64,000 bases of DNA from Streptomyces sp. CB01635 (GTDB lineage Bacteria > Actinomycetota > Actinomycetes > Streptomycetales > Streptomycetaceae). The stretch is from positions 1,013,461 through 1,077,460 of the forward strand of contig NZ_NNBL01000003.1 of assembly GCF_002803065.1 (NCBI RefSeq). The letters run 5' to 3'. Numbering within the stretch: position 1 is the stretch's first letter; each line of letters opens with the position of its first letter. The position numbers were made by a program, and so were the translations under genes. A model generated the notes under the pieces. That model searched no databases and was not told where the DNA came from. It saw only the letters and a list, made by a program, of their open reading frames with translations. Shown in pieces: positions 45,416-53,814 of this stretch.

Positions 45416-46591
45416 TCACCGATTAGCGGCCAGCACTGCCGCGAGGCCCTCTTGTAGATCTTTCACGAAATACTCGGGAACCTCCAGCGACGGGAAATGC
45501 CCCCCGATTTCGGGCGACCTCCATCGGACGATCTGTCGGTACCGCTCCTGTGCCCAGGCACGCGGAGTGCGCGACTCGATGTCGCGGGGATACATAGTGA
45601 TTGCTGACGGGACGTCGACCCGAAGTTCGGGATCGAGCGAGTTGGGGCTTTCGTAGTAGATGCGGGCCGCCGATGCGCCGGTCCGCGTCAGCCAATACAG
45701 GGTGACGTCGTCAAGAATTCTGTCTCTTGAAATCGTCTCGAACGGGCTGTCTTCGGTGTCTGACCACTCGGCGAACTTGTCAAGGATCCAGGCAAGAAGC
45801 CCGACCGGTGAGTCGACGAGCGAGTAGCCGATGGTCTGCGGTCGGGTCGCCTGCTGCTTCGCGTACGCCCGGTGATGGCGCCAGAAATCGCGGGTTTCCT
45901 CGGTCCATTTGCGCTCGACCGCCGTCAACCCGTCCGTTGTCAACCCGGGCGGTGCCAACGCGAACGTTGTGTGGATGCCGAGCACGTGCGCCGGGAACCT
46001 GCCGCCGAGAACCGTGGTGACATTACCTCCCCAGTCGCCGCCGTGGGCTGCGAACTTGCTGTAACCGAGCCTTCCCATCAGTTCCACCCATGCGGCCGCG
46101 ATCTTTTCGATTCCCCACCCGGTGGTGGCCGGCTTGTCGCTGTAACCAAAGCCTGGTAGCGACGGGACCACGACGTGGAACGCCGGCGCGTCTGCATCCT
46201 TCGGATCTGCCAGCTCGTCCACTACATCGATGAACTCGGCAATGCTGCCTGGCCAGCCGTGCGTCAAGATCAGCGGAGTGGCATCTGCGCGCGCGGATCG
46301 GAGGTGCAGGAAGTGGATTCCCAGACCATCAATGGTCGTGCGGAACTGGCCGATTCGGTTAAGGCGCGCTTCGAACGACCGCCAGTCGTACCCGGTGCGC
46401 CAGTAGTTCACGACCTCCACGAGGTCGGCGAGAGGAACGCCCTGTTCCCATCGGCGGGGGTCGGGCGCGGCGCGATAGACCGTCTCGGCCTCCGGCAGCC
46501 GCGCCGCGGCCAGTCGCGCGCGCAGATCGTCGAGGTCAGCGTCAGTTGCCTGGGCTTCAAATGCTTGCACGTCGCTGCTTGGACGGGGCAT
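45416..46591 (-). CDS. Epoxide hydrolase (EHN-domain alpha/beta hydrolase)
   Basis: This 391-residue protein starts at ATG 46591 after AGGAGGT. The N-terminal EHN domain (about residues 5-95: RWEQGVPLADLVEVVNYWRT) precedes the alpha/beta hydrolase fold. HGWPGS at 111-116 is the oxyanion loop, D186 in AAHGGDWGGN is the nucleophile and about H365 in GGHFPSLEVP is the base. It opens epoxides to diols by an ester intermediate. It is divergent from a CGNR regulator with paired operators between them. GC content and codon use look slightly lower than in neighbours. Confidence 0.9.
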   Translation of the reverse strand: MPRPSSDVQAFEAQATDADLDDLRARLAAARLPEAETVYRAAPDPRRWEQGVPLADLVEVVNYWRTGYDWRSFEARLNRIGQFRTTIDGLGIHFLHLRSARADATPLILTHGWPGSIAEFIDVVDELADPKDADAPAFHVVVPSLPGFGYSDKPATTGWGIEKIAAAWVELMGRLGYSKFAAHGGDWGGNVTTVLGGRFPAHVLGIHTTFALAPPGLTTDGLTAVERKWTEETRDFWRHHRAYAKQQATRPQTIGYSLVDSPVGLLAWILDKFAEWSDTEDSPFETISRDRILDDVTLYWLTRTGASAARIYYESPNSLDPELRVDVPSAITMYPRDIESRTPRAWAQERYRQIVRWRSPEIGGHFPSLEVPEYFVKDLQEGLAAVLAANR

Positions 46592-46633
46592 GAGACCTCC
46601 TGGCCATCGTGGAACCGGCTGCGAACCAGTGCG

Positions 46634-46692
46634 AACCGGCTATGGCGGTTCTACCGTGCCTTCATGCCGGCGTGCAACCGGCTAAGGTGGTT
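46634..46692. promoter_or_regulatory. Twin AACC-N9-GGTT operators and leaderless -10 box
   Basis: Two sites share AACC-GGCTAxGGx-GGTT: 46634-46650 and 46676-46692, 42 bp apart (four helical turns). Further AACC half-sites lie at 46613 and 46624. The second site contains TAAGGT (46683-46688), a -10 box six bases before the CGNR ATG at 46695. They are the likely binding sites of the CGNR regulator. Confidence 0.65.
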
Positions 46693-46694
46693 CC

Positions 46695-47270
46695 ATGCGT
46701 GCTGGGTTCCCTGACTTCCGCCTCGGTAGCGTGCTGGCGACCAGCTTCACGGGGACTCTGTCGGAGCGTCATGGCAACGCCGTCGAGCGCATTCCCACGC
46801 CGCACCGACTTGTCGACTGGCTGGCAGCGAACGGCCTCGCCGTGGCGTCCTGCACGACTGCTCAGCTCGACCTCGCTCGGGAACTGAGGGAGTCGATTCA
46901 CGCCGCCGCGACAGCGGCCGCGATCCAGGACGCTCTCCCTGCGTCTGCTGTCCAAGTCATCAATGACTGCAGCACTCGGGGTCGGGCCGCGGCGATCCTG
47001 ACGCCCGAGGGTGAGCGGCGATGGCGGCTCAGCTCGGCTTCCTGCGTGGAAGATGCCCTCAGCGTGATCGCCGCCGACGCGATCAGCATCATCGCAGGCG
47101 AGCGAGACGGAAAATTGGCCTTGTGCGCATCACCGACCTGCCAAGCCGCCTTCTTCGACACCAGCCAGAGTCGCACCCGCAAGTGGTGTGACATGAACAC
47201 GTGCGGGAATCGTCAGAAGAAGGCGCGCTTCAATGCCAACCAGCGCAAAAACCCCAGATCGGCGGAGTGA
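46695..47270 (+). CDS. CGNR zinc-finger regulator
   Basis: The 191-residue protein has an ABATE-like N-terminal half (PTPHRLVDWLAANGLAVASC) and a C-terminal CGNR zinc finger (LCASPTCQAAFFDTSQSRTR, then KWCDMNTCGNRQKKARF). It begins at ATG 46695 with no ribosome site and a -10 box six bases upstream, so it is probably leaderless. It is divergent from the epoxide hydrolase and probably controls it. It is only distantly similar to the CGNR protein at 22849. Confidence 0.87.
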   Translation: MRAGFPDFRLGSVLATSFTGTLSERHGNAVERIPTPHRLVDWLAANGLAVASCTTAQLDLARELRESIHAAATAAAIQDALPASAVQVINDCSTRGRAAAILTPEGERRWRLSSASCVEDALSVIAADAISIIAGERDGKLALCASPTCQAAFFDTSQSRTRKWCDMNTCGNRQKKARFNANQRKNPRSAE

Positions 47271-47399
47271 CCGCTACCTCGGTACATCCGAACGGGCCCC
47301 ACGCCTGCGACACATCTGTCGCGTCGGGTCCGCCCCAACGGCACCACTGAGAGCCATCCGGCGCCTTCGATCAACGTCCTCAATCAGTACGTCTACGTG

Positions 47400-47604
47400 T
47401 ACTGATCGGCGACGTCCATCGGCTCTTCGCCGCACCCTGCACACCGGCGCGGGCTTTCTCACCGAGAAGCAGCGCACCCGACTGGAGGCGGTGTTCGCCG
47501 TCGAGGAGCACGTCGAGGTCGAAGCGACCTGGGGCGTCTACCAGCGGACCATCGCTGCCTACCGGGATCTGGACGAGGCCAAGGGAAAGAAATTGATGCA
47601 GTGA
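47400..47604 (+). mobile_element. Remnant of an ISL3-family transposase
   Basis: The frame ending at 47604 reads RRTLHTGAGFLTEKQRTRLE and then VEEHVEVEATWGVYQRTIAA. VEVEATWGxYQRxIAAY is the hallmark of ISL3 transposases just before the C-terminal catalytic part. The N-terminal and catalytic domains are gone and no terminal inverted repeats are visible. From about 47610 to 47700 the minus strand has resolvase-like text (SIAISRAALYRLIA), perhaps a second scrap. Confidence 0.6.
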
Positions 47605-47711
47605 TTCAGACCCCGCCTGCGCCCTCGAATGCGATGAGCCGATAAAGCGCGGCCCGTGAGATTGCGATCGACGGCCGTGCTTTTGAATGCCCCTGTGAAA
47701 GGGAGATGCGC

Positions 47712-47745
47712 GTGGCCCGTACCGGACGTCTCCGGTACGGGCCAC
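47712..47745. terminator. 15-bp hairpin terminator
   Basis: GTGGCCCGTACCGGA (47712-47726) pairs perfectly with TCCGGTACGGGCCAC (47731-47745) over CGTC. It lies 18 bp beyond the stop of the exported-protein gene on the minus strand. Confidence 0.75.
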
Positions 47746-47762
47746 TGCCAGGCGGGCGCGGG

Positions 47763-48260
47763 CTAGTTGACGGCCGCCAGGTCGGTGATCTTGCGGGTCT
47801 GGAGGTCCGACTGGACCTTGATCTTGGTGACCTCGGGGTTGGCGCCGTCGCTCCAGGTGAGCGTGACGAGCGAGGTCGCGTGGCCGGCACCGGAGCCCGT
47901 GTAGTCGACCTTCCACTTCACGGGCACGTTCTGCGCGAACAGGATCCCGTCGGCGTGCTCCTTCGCCTCGAACGCGGCGACCTTCTTCTGCGCCGCCGCC
48001 GACAGGTAGAAGGAGCGCAGTGCCTTCGCGTTGGCGCCGGCGGCCGGGTCCTCGTTGTCCCAGATCGAGTCGATGTACGCACCGTAGAAATCGGCGACGC
48101 GGTTGGTGGTGCTTCGCGGGTCGCCCTGGGACGGCGCGGGGGCGGCGACAGCCGTGGTGTGGGCGGACGTGCCGGCCAGGGCCGGGGTGATCGCGGTGAG
48201 GGAGAGCGTGGCCGCGATAGCGGCGGAGGCGAAGAGAGCGGTGCGAGTGCGAGCGTGCAT
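47763..48260 (-). CDS. Exported protein of unknown function
   Basis: This 165-residue protein starts at ATG 48260, nine bases after GAAGG. The signal peptide spans about residues 1-29 (RTALFASAAIAATLSLTAI, ending PALAG). The mature domain (RVADFYGAYIDSIWDNEDPA, then WKVDYTGSGAGHATSLVTLT) is a compact alpha/beta domain seen in streptomycete secreted proteins, with no known function. A strong terminator follows. Confidence 0.75.
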   Translation of the reverse strand: MHARTRTALFASAAIAATLSLTAITPALAGTSAHTTAVAAPAPSQGDPRSTTNRVADFYGAYIDSIWDNEDPAAGANAKALRSFYLSAAAQKKVAAFEAKEHADGILFAQNVPVKWKVDYTGSGAGHATSLVTLTWSDGANPEVTKIKVQSDLQTRKITDLAAVN

Positions 48261-48460
48261 GGTCGGTGAAACCTTCCCCGTCATTCGGTGCCGCAGTGAA
48301 TCCTGCGGGCTCCTGGTCACGGGATAAGACTGCACTCGCGGTCCGCCAGTTCCAGCATTCATAGAATTCTTTTTGCGCGTCGCCGCGCGAATGGCATTCA
48401 TAAAATGGTTGTGCGGTCGGATGCAAAAAAGACGGCAAAATCGCGCCGGCGTGCAGGGGT

Positions 48461-48478
48461 CTGAGTATCCGTACTCAG
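48461..48478. promoter_or_regulatory. 18-bp palindrome upstream of a membrane-protein gene
   Basis: CTGAGTA (48461-48467) and TACTCAG (48472-48478) are perfect arms around TCCG, 33 bp before GTG 48512. Size and placement suggest a LuxR- or TetR-type binding site. The surrounding 48285-48460 is unusually AT-rich for this genome and has no gene. Confidence 0.55.
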
Positions 48479-48511
48479 GCCAGGATCCGGTCGGCGCGAA
48501 AGCATGGGGAC

Positions 48512-48850
48512 GTGTTGGGTTGGGTGATCGATCTTGTCTTGGCGGTGTTGGTCACCGGCCTCGAAGTGGCGGCTCTGGCGTTGTTCTGGTTCCGGGAGAG
48601 CCTGAAGGTCTGGGCGACGCAGGGGAGTTCCGTTCCCGGCGGGACACGTCGGATCGTCGTGGTGCTGGGTGCCGGCTCAGCGCTGCCCGGCCTGGCCGCC
48701 GTCGGCTTCTTCGAGGTGGACTTGCGGGCGGCAGCCGTCTCGCAGGCTCTGGTGGCATCGGTGCTGGGCTCGATACTCGTGCTGGGCCTCGCGACGGAGG
48801 CCGGCCGGTCGATCTCCCGGTACCGGCGAAGACGAAGCGCGGAACGCTAG
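48512..48850 (+). CDS. Small membrane protein
   Basis: GTG 48512 starts a 112-residue protein with three likely membrane segments: WVIDLVLAVLVTGLEVAALA (about 4-25), RRIVVVLGAGSALPGLAAVG and ALVASVLGSILVLGLATEAG. It ends in an arginine-rich cytoplasmic tail. A weak GGGGAC precedes the start. Function unknown. Confidence 0.6.
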   Translation: MLGWVIDLVLAVLVTGLEVAALALFWFRESLKVWATQGSSVPGGTRRIVVVLGAGSALPGLAAVGFFEVDLRAAAVSQALVASVLGSILVLGLATEAGRSISRYRRRRSAER

Positions 48851-48926
48851 TTGGTCTGCGCGAGGGTCGTGGCGCAGGCCGGCGGCGAGCTTGTCCGTAC
48901 GGCCGGTGTCTCCGTAGGTTGACCCG

Positions 48927-49439
48927 ATGGGCCTCTTCGACAAACTGACCGGCACCAGGCATCCCGACGCCGGTGTCATACCGCGCCCGGCCGGAGAAGT
49001 CCGGGCCGCGCTGCTCGCGATCAACGGGCCCGACGTGCCGTACGTCGTACGTAATGGCACCCCGGCCGAGGGTGCCGACCTCGTCGCCGAGTGGCGGGTC
49101 ATGGAACCGGCCTGGCGCACCTTCTTCTCGCGGAGCCAGATGAGCCGGACGCTGAAGACGAGGATGCGCCTGGTCCCGGAGAGCAATGAGGTTCGCGCGC
49201 TCGACGAGCAGTGGGAGGTCACGTGGGTCGGGGACACGCCCAGGCTCGCCCGGTCACGTGAGTACTCCCGAGGGCAGGTGACCACGGTGAGCCGGCAGTG
49301 GGAGGTCAAGCGGGGGTCCGACGGCCGCCTGCACAAGACGGAGGTGTTCCGCTTCGACCCCGCGGAGATGAAGGCACCGTTGCGAACGCGATCCTCGGTG
49401 CGGGGTGGACGTGGCGCGGAGTGGTGTTCAAGCTGTGAC
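48927..49439 (+). pseudogene. Conserved hypothetical protein, frameshifted near its C-terminus
   Basis: MGLFDKLTGTRHPDAGVIPR starts a protein family I recognise from streptomycetes, about 170 residues long. Reading holds to RFDPAEMKAPLR; then the expected ending AILGAGWTWRGVVFKL with TGA at 49437-49439 lies in the neighbouring frame. One base is missing around 49385. Read straight through, the frame continues to 49619 into antisense of the next gene. Function of the family is unknown. Confidence 0.7.
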
Positions 49440-49480
49440 CGGCGGCCCGCCACATCGGTGGCGGGCACTCCGACGGGACG

Positions 49481-50407
49481 TCAGGCCGTGGGCAGGCCGT
49501 CGATCAGCGCGGCGAGCTCGGCCAGTTCGTCCGGAGTGAGATCGGTCAGTGGCGGTCGGACCGGGCCCGCGCTGTGGCCGACCGCGGTCATGCCCGCCTT
49601 CACGATGCTCACCGCGTAGCCGGGCCGCCGGTTGCGGATCTCGGTGTACGGCAGGACGAAGTCGCCCAGGAGCTTGATGACGGTGTCGTGCTTGCGCTCG
49701 CGGACGGCGCCGTAGAACTCGAGGGCGAACTCGGGCAGGAAGTTGAAGATGGCCGACGAGTACGTGGTGACGCCGAGTTCGAGGTAGGGGAGAGCGAACG
49801 TCTCCGCTGTGGGCAGGCCGCCGATGTAGGTGAGGCGCTCGCCGAGGCGGGCGTAGATCCGCGTCATGGTGTCGATGTCGCCGACGCCGTCCTTGTAGCC
49901 GATGAGGTTGGGGCAGCGGTCGGCGATGCGGGCGAGCGTGGGTGCGGTGTAGACGGCGTTGGCGCGGCTGTAGACGATGACGCCGAGCGAGGTGGAGCGG
50001 CACACGGCCTCGACGTGGTCGGCCAGGCCCTCCTGCCCGGCCTCGGTGAGGTACGGCGGGAAGAGCAGGATGCCGTCGGCGCCCGCGCGTTCCGCGGCCT
50101 GCGCGTACTCGACGGCCGTACGTGTGCCGTATCCGGCCGGGGCCAGGATGGGCGTCGACTCGGGGGCGCTCTGCACGGCTGCGGCGACGACACGCTCGAC
50201 CTCGGCGCCCGTCAGCGAGAAGAACTCGCCGGTGCCGCCGGCGGCGAACAGGCCGCCCACCTCGTACCCGGCCAGGCGCGTGATGCTGTCGCGGTAGGCG
50301 CTCTCGTCGAAGGAGTGGTCGTCGGCCGTGAAGTGGGTGACGGGGAAGGACAGCAGGCCGGATCCGATGCGCCTGCCGAGCTCTGACGGGGTGTAGGACG
50401 ACGTCAT
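49481..50407 (-). CDS. kdgD: 5-dehydro-4-deoxyglucarate dehydratase (KDG dehydratase), copy 1
   Basis: From ATG 50407 (CAGGAGC upstream) the protein has 308 residues. It belongs to the DapA/NAL aldolase fold: [19 protein letters not shown] is the pyruvate-like site and the Schiff-base lysine is in [10 protein letters not shown]. It dehydrates and decarboxylates 5-keto-4-deoxyglucarate to alpha-ketoglutarate semialdehyde. A candidate LysR box lies about 90 bp upstream. It shares its strand with the talarate/galactarate dehydratase, but a terminator separates them. Confidence 0.88.
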   Translation of the reverse strand: MTSSYTPSELGRRIGSGLLSFPVTHFTADDHSFDESAYRDSITRLAGYEVGGLFAAGGTGEFFSLTGAEVERVVAAAVQSAPESTPILAPAGYGTRTAVEYAQAAERAGADGILLFPPYLTEAGQEGLADHVEAVCRSTSLGVIVYSRANAVYTAPTLARIADRCPNLIGYKDGVGDIDTMTRIYARLGERLTYIGGLPTAETFALPYLELGVTTYSSAIFNFLPEFALEFYGAVRERKHDTVIKLLGDFVLPYTEIRNRRPGYAVSIVKAGMTAVGHSAGPVRPPLTDLTPDELAELAALIDGLPTA

Positions 50408-50497
50408 CTGCGTTCTGCTCCTGGAATCGAGGTAGGGCGTGATGGGTGCCCCTGGTGACGACGCTACGAGCAACGACTCATGCCGGTCCAACACTGA

Positions 50498-50515
50498 TTT
50501 CGCATCCGGTGATAC
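50498..50515. promoter_or_regulatory. Candidate LysR box, site 1
   Basis: TTTCGCATCCGGTGATAC matches 15 of 18 positions of site 2 (51966-51983) at the LysR promoter. It lies 91-108 bp before the copy 1 kdgD start, the usual distance for LysR activation. Confidence 0.6.
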
Positions 50516-50553
50516 AGGATCGGTATTACGCGAGCGGGGGAGGTGCGGGCATG

Positions 50554-50585
50554 CGTCCGGCGCCCCCTTGAGGGGGCGCCGGACG
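50554..50585. terminator. 14-bp hairpin terminator
   Basis: CGTCCGGCGCCCCC (50554-50567) pairs perfectly with GGGGGCGCCGGACG (50572-50585) over TTGA, 24 bp past the stop of the minus-strand dehydratase gene. Confidence 0.75.
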
Positions 50586-50608
50586 AGTGAGCGTTGCGCC
50601 ATGAGGCG

Positions 50609-51790
50609 TCAGTGGCGCTTGCCGGCCTCATGGGTGGCCTGGGTCCAGGCGCGGGCCTGGTCGGTGAGGGTGATGCCGAGGCCGGGGCGGGACGGGACGT
50701 GCATGCGGCCGTCGCTGATGGTGAGGCGCTCGTTGAACAGCGGCTCCAGCCAGTCGAAGTGCTCCACCCACGGCTCGATCGGATAGGCGGCCGCGAGGTG
50801 GAGGTGGATCTCCATGGCGAAGTGCGGTGCCAGCTGGAGGTTGTGGTGCTCCGCGAGCGCCGCGAGCTTGAGGAACTGCGTGATGCCGCCGATGCGCGGG
50901 GCGTCGGGCTGGATGATGTCCGCCGCGTTGTTGCGGATCAGCTCCCAGTGCTCGGCCACGCTGGCGAGCATCTCGCCGGTGGCGATGGGGGTGTCGAGCG
51001 AAGCGGCGAGCGCGGCGTGCCCCTGGGCGTCGTAGGCGTCGAGCGGCTCCTCGATCCAGACGAGGTCGAACTCCTCCATGGCCCGGCCCATCCGCTGGGC
51101 GGTCGGCCGGTCCCACTGCTGGTTCGCGTCGACCATCAGCGGGGCGTCGTCGCCGATGTGCTCGCGGACGGCGGTCAGGCGGCGCAGGTCCTGCTTGCGG
51201 TCGGGGTTGCCGACCTTGATCTTGATGCCGCCGATGCCACTCGCCAGGGAGGCGGACGCGTTGTCGAGCACCTGCTCGGTCGGGGTGTGCAGGAAGCCGC
51301 CGGAGGTGTTGTAGCAGCGTACGGAGTCGCGGTGGGCGCCCAGGAGTTTGGCCAGCGGCAGGCCCGCGCGCTTGGCCTTGAGGTCCCACAGGGCCACGTC
51401 GTACGCGGCGATGGCCTGTGTGGCCAGACCGCTGCGGCCCACCGAGGCGCCGGACCACGCCAGCTTCGTCCAGATCTTGCCGATGTCGCTGGGGTCCTCG
51501 CCGAGCAGATCGTCGGCGATCTCCCTGGCGTGGGCGAACTGGCCGGGGCCCCCGGCCCGCTTGGAGTAGCTGAAGCCGATGCCCTCGTGCCCCTGCTCGG
51601 TCTCCAACTCCACGAAAAGGAACGCCACTTCGGTCATGGGCTTCTGACGTCCGGTGAGGACCTTGGCGTCGCTGATCGGCGTGGCCAGCGGCAGCGTTAC
51701 GGAGGAGAGCCTGATCCAGGAGATCCTGTCGAGCGTCGCCTCGCCTGCGACGTGCGCGGCGTTGGTGGTCGTGTGGGTCTTCGTCACCAC
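50609..51790 (-). CDS. L-talarate/galactarate dehydratase (enolase superfamily)
   Basis: This 393-residue enolase-superfamily enzyme starts at GTG 51790. The catalytic K190-x-K192 (GGIKIKVGNP), metal ligands D221 (DANQQWD), E247 (IEEP) and E273 (ATGEML), and the catalytic H323 (LAPHFAMEIHL) are all present. This set and RQKPMTEVAFLFVELET fit talarate/galactarate dehydratases, which remove water from the aldarate to give 5-keto-4-deoxyglucarate. KDG dehydratase copy 1 takes the next step. It is divergent from the LysR gene. Confidence 0.85.
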   Translation of the reverse strand: MVTKTHTTTNAAHVAGEATLDRISWIRLSSVTLPLATPISDAKVLTGRQKPMTEVAFLFVELETEQGHEGIGFSYSKRAGGPGQFAHAREIADDLLGEDPSDIGKIWTKLAWSGASVGRSGLATQAIAAYDVALWDLKAKRAGLPLAKLLGAHRDSVRCYNTSGGFLHTPTEQVLDNASASLASGIGGIKIKVGNPDRKQDLRRLTAVREHIGDDAPLMVDANQQWDRPTAQRMGRAMEEFDLVWIEEPLDAYDAQGHAALAASLDTPIATGEMLASVAEHWELIRNNAADIIQPDAPRIGGITQFLKLAALAEHHNLQLAPHFAMEIHLHLAAAYPIEPWVEHFDWLEPLFNERLTISDGRMHVPSRPGLGITLTDQARAWTQATHEAGKRH

Positions 51791-51965
51791 TGCGTGTCCC
51801 TGGGGTGTGAGGCGGATGCGACCAGTCGGCGGGCTGTGCGCGCCCGGTCGTGTCGGCGGGTGGGGGCGGGCTGATGTCGGCGCGGGCGGCTGCCGGCCTG
51901 CGGCCGACGGAGGCGTTGATTCCCCTTGAAGCTAAAGTCGGCGATTGATCCACGTCCAAGACCAA

Positions 51966-51983
51966 TTTTGCATGCGCTGATAC
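51966..51983. promoter_or_regulatory. Candidate LysR box, site 2
   Basis: TTTTGCATGCGCTGATAC lies 13 bp before the LysR TTG start and just before its ribosome site, fitting autoregulation. It is in the shared gap with the divergent dehydratase gene. Confidence 0.6.
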
Positions 51984-51996
51984 CCGGAGGGAATCA

Positions 51997-52872
51997 TTGT
52001 TCACGCTGGCACAGCTCGTGAGCTTCGTGGCGGTGGCCGAGGAACTGCACTTCACCCGCGCCGCGGAGCGCCTCCAGATGACGCAGCCCCCGCTGAGCCG
52101 GCAGATCCAACTCCTCGAGCACGACCTCGGAGTACAGCTCCTCGACCGCACCAACCGGTCCGTGCGGCTCACCCCGGCAGGCCGGACCTTCCTCAACGAG
52201 GCGCGCCACATCCTGCGCCAGTCCGAGCACGCGGCCCTCGCCGTACGGCAGGTGTCGGCCGGTGAGGCCGGCGCCATCGCCATCGGATTCACGGCGGCCA
52301 GCGCGAACTCGGCCCTCGGCACCCTGCTCGAAGTGGCCCGCTCGGCCATGCCTCGAGTGGAGGTCGTGCTGCGCGAACTGGTCACCCGCGACCAGCTGGA
52401 GGCCATCACCGAAGGCTCCCTCGACCTGGGCATGATCCGCCCCGCGAACACCGGGCCCGATCTGGAGACCCGGCCCGCCGTCAGGGAGGGTCTGCTCGCC
52501 GCTCTGCCCACCGGTCATCCGCTGGCCGCGCGCGAGGGCGATCTGCGCGTGGAGGACTTCGACGGGGAGCAGGTGCTGATGTACTCGCCGGTCGAGGCCC
52601 GCTACTTCCACGAGCTGCTCGTCAGCATCTTCCGCGCGGCCCAGGTCGCACCCGTCTTCACCCAGTACCTCAGCCAGGTGCACAGCATTCTGGCGATGGT
52701 GAACGCCGGCTGGGGCATCGCTCTGGTCCCGGAGGCCGCGGCTCAGATGAGGTTCAGCGGGATCACGTACAAGCCGCTGTACCTGAGGGAGCCCAAGCCG
52801 GTCGAGCTGAACCTGGTGTGGCGCAAGAACAACGACAATCCGGCGTTGGAGGCCCTGCTCCGACACCTGTGA
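51997..52872 (+). CDS. LysR family regulator of aldarate catabolism
   Basis: The 291-residue protein starts at TTG 51997, seven bases after GGAGGG. Its winged helix is FTLAQLVSFVAVAEELHFTR with RLQMTQPPLSRQIQLLEHDL; the effector domain follows from residue 90. It stands divergent from the talarate/galactarate dehydratase and shares an 18-bp motif with the promoter of KDG dehydratase copy 1, so it probably activates both when an aldarate or its keto product is present. Confidence 0.88.
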   Translation: MFTLAQLVSFVAVAEELHFTRAAERLQMTQPPLSRQIQLLEHDLGVQLLDRTNRSVRLTPAGRTFLNEARHILRQSEHAALAVRQVSAGEAGAIAIGFTAASANSALGTLLEVARSAMPRVEVVLRELVTRDQLEAITEGSLDLGMIRPANTGPDLETRPAVREGLLAALPTGHPLAAREGDLRVEDFDGEQVLMYSPVEARYFHELLVSIFRAAQVAPVFTQYLSQVHSILAMVNAGWGIALVPEAAAQMRFSGITYKPLYLREPKPVELNLVWRKNNDNPALEALLRHL

Positions 52873-52903
52873 CGAAGCTCAGAGCTCACCCCGGCGCACC
52901 GAC

Positions 52904-53686
52904 TCACCGCCAATCAGGCGCCCCCGAGCGAGGCGACAACAGCGCCTCGATCTTCGTCTGTACGTCCCGCATCACGGCGACGACGCGTTCCTGACGTTCC
53001 CCGGTGAGGCGGGCGACCGGGACCGAGCAGCTGATGGCGTCGACCGCCGGCACGTCATACCGCAAGGCGAAGCCGAAGCCCGCGATGCCGGTCACCGTCT
53101 CCTCGTGGTCGAGGGAGTAGCCCCGCTCGCGGACCTCCGTCAGGTCGGCGAGCAGTGCGGCGCGGTCGGTGTGGGTGTTCTCCGTGAGAGCGGTCAACGG
53201 GCCGTCGCCGAGCGGTAGTTCACTGTCCGCACGCTCCGCGAGCAACGCCTTTCCGAGGGCGCCGGCGTGCGCGGGGACCCGGCGGCCGACACGGCTGATC
53301 GTGCGCAGGTACTCGTGGGACTCGCGGGTCGCGAGATAGACGACGTACGGACCGTCGAGCCGCGCCAGGTGGATCGTCTCGCCGAGCGCGTCCGACGCCT
53401 CGTCGAGGTACGGGCGCACGGTACGCACGTGGGGGTCACTGTCGAGGTAGCTCGTACCGGTGAGGAGGGTGCGGATCCCGATCCCGTACAGCGAGCCGGT
53501 GGTGTCCGTGCGCACCCAGCCGCAGTCGACGAGGGTCCGCAGGAGTTGGTACATGCTGCTGCGCGGCACGTCCATTTCCTCGGCGAGTTCGTCCAGGCGC
53601 GCGGGCCGGTCGTCCCTCGCCGCGAGCAGCTCCAGCAGCGCGACCGTGCGCAGTGCCGACTTCACCCCGCGAACCCCTGATGTCAC
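52904..53686 (-). CDS. IclR family transcriptional regulator
   Basis: The 260-residue protein starts at GTG 53686 after GGGGGA. The N-terminal winged helix (VALLELLAARDDRPARLDEL, then MDVPRSSMYQLLRTLVDCGW) precedes the IclR effector domain (SRVGRRVPAHAGALGKALLA, and GYSLDHEETVTGIAGFGFAL). It is divergent from the second KDG dehydratase operon (kdgD, gntP, gudD) and probably represses it until glucarate or a product binds. Confidence 0.9.
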   Translation of the reverse strand: MTSGVRGVKSALRTVALLELLAARDDRPARLDELAEEMDVPRSSMYQLLRTLVDCGWVRTDTTGSLYGIGIRTLLTGTSYLDSDPHVRTVRPYLDEASDALGETIHLARLDGPYVVYLATRESHEYLRTISRVGRRVPAHAGALGKALLAERADSELPLGDGPLTALTENTHTDRAALLADLTEVRERGYSLDHEETVTGIAGFGFALRYDVPAVDAISCSVPVARLTGERQERVVAVMRDVQTKIEALLSPRSGAPDWR

Positions 53687-53741
53687 TTGTGTCCCCCCGC
53701 TTCCCGGTGCCGGTCATCGTAAATCGGCGGCGCTTCACCCA

Positions 53742-53770
53742 TTGACCCGGCCAGTTCACCGACTTAGCCT
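53742..53770 (+). promoter_or_regulatory. Promoter of the kdgD-gntP-gudD operon
   Basis: TTGACC (53742-53747) and TAGCCT (53765-53770) are 17 bp apart. The predicted start lies about 35 bp before ATG 53815. The region just downstream (CATACATGGACGTC, CATCTGCATATG) is rich in short inverted words and may hold the IclR site. Confidence 0.5.
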
Positions 53771-53814
53771 CCATTCTCATACATGGACGTCATCTGCATA
53801 TGGGGATCAGATCT

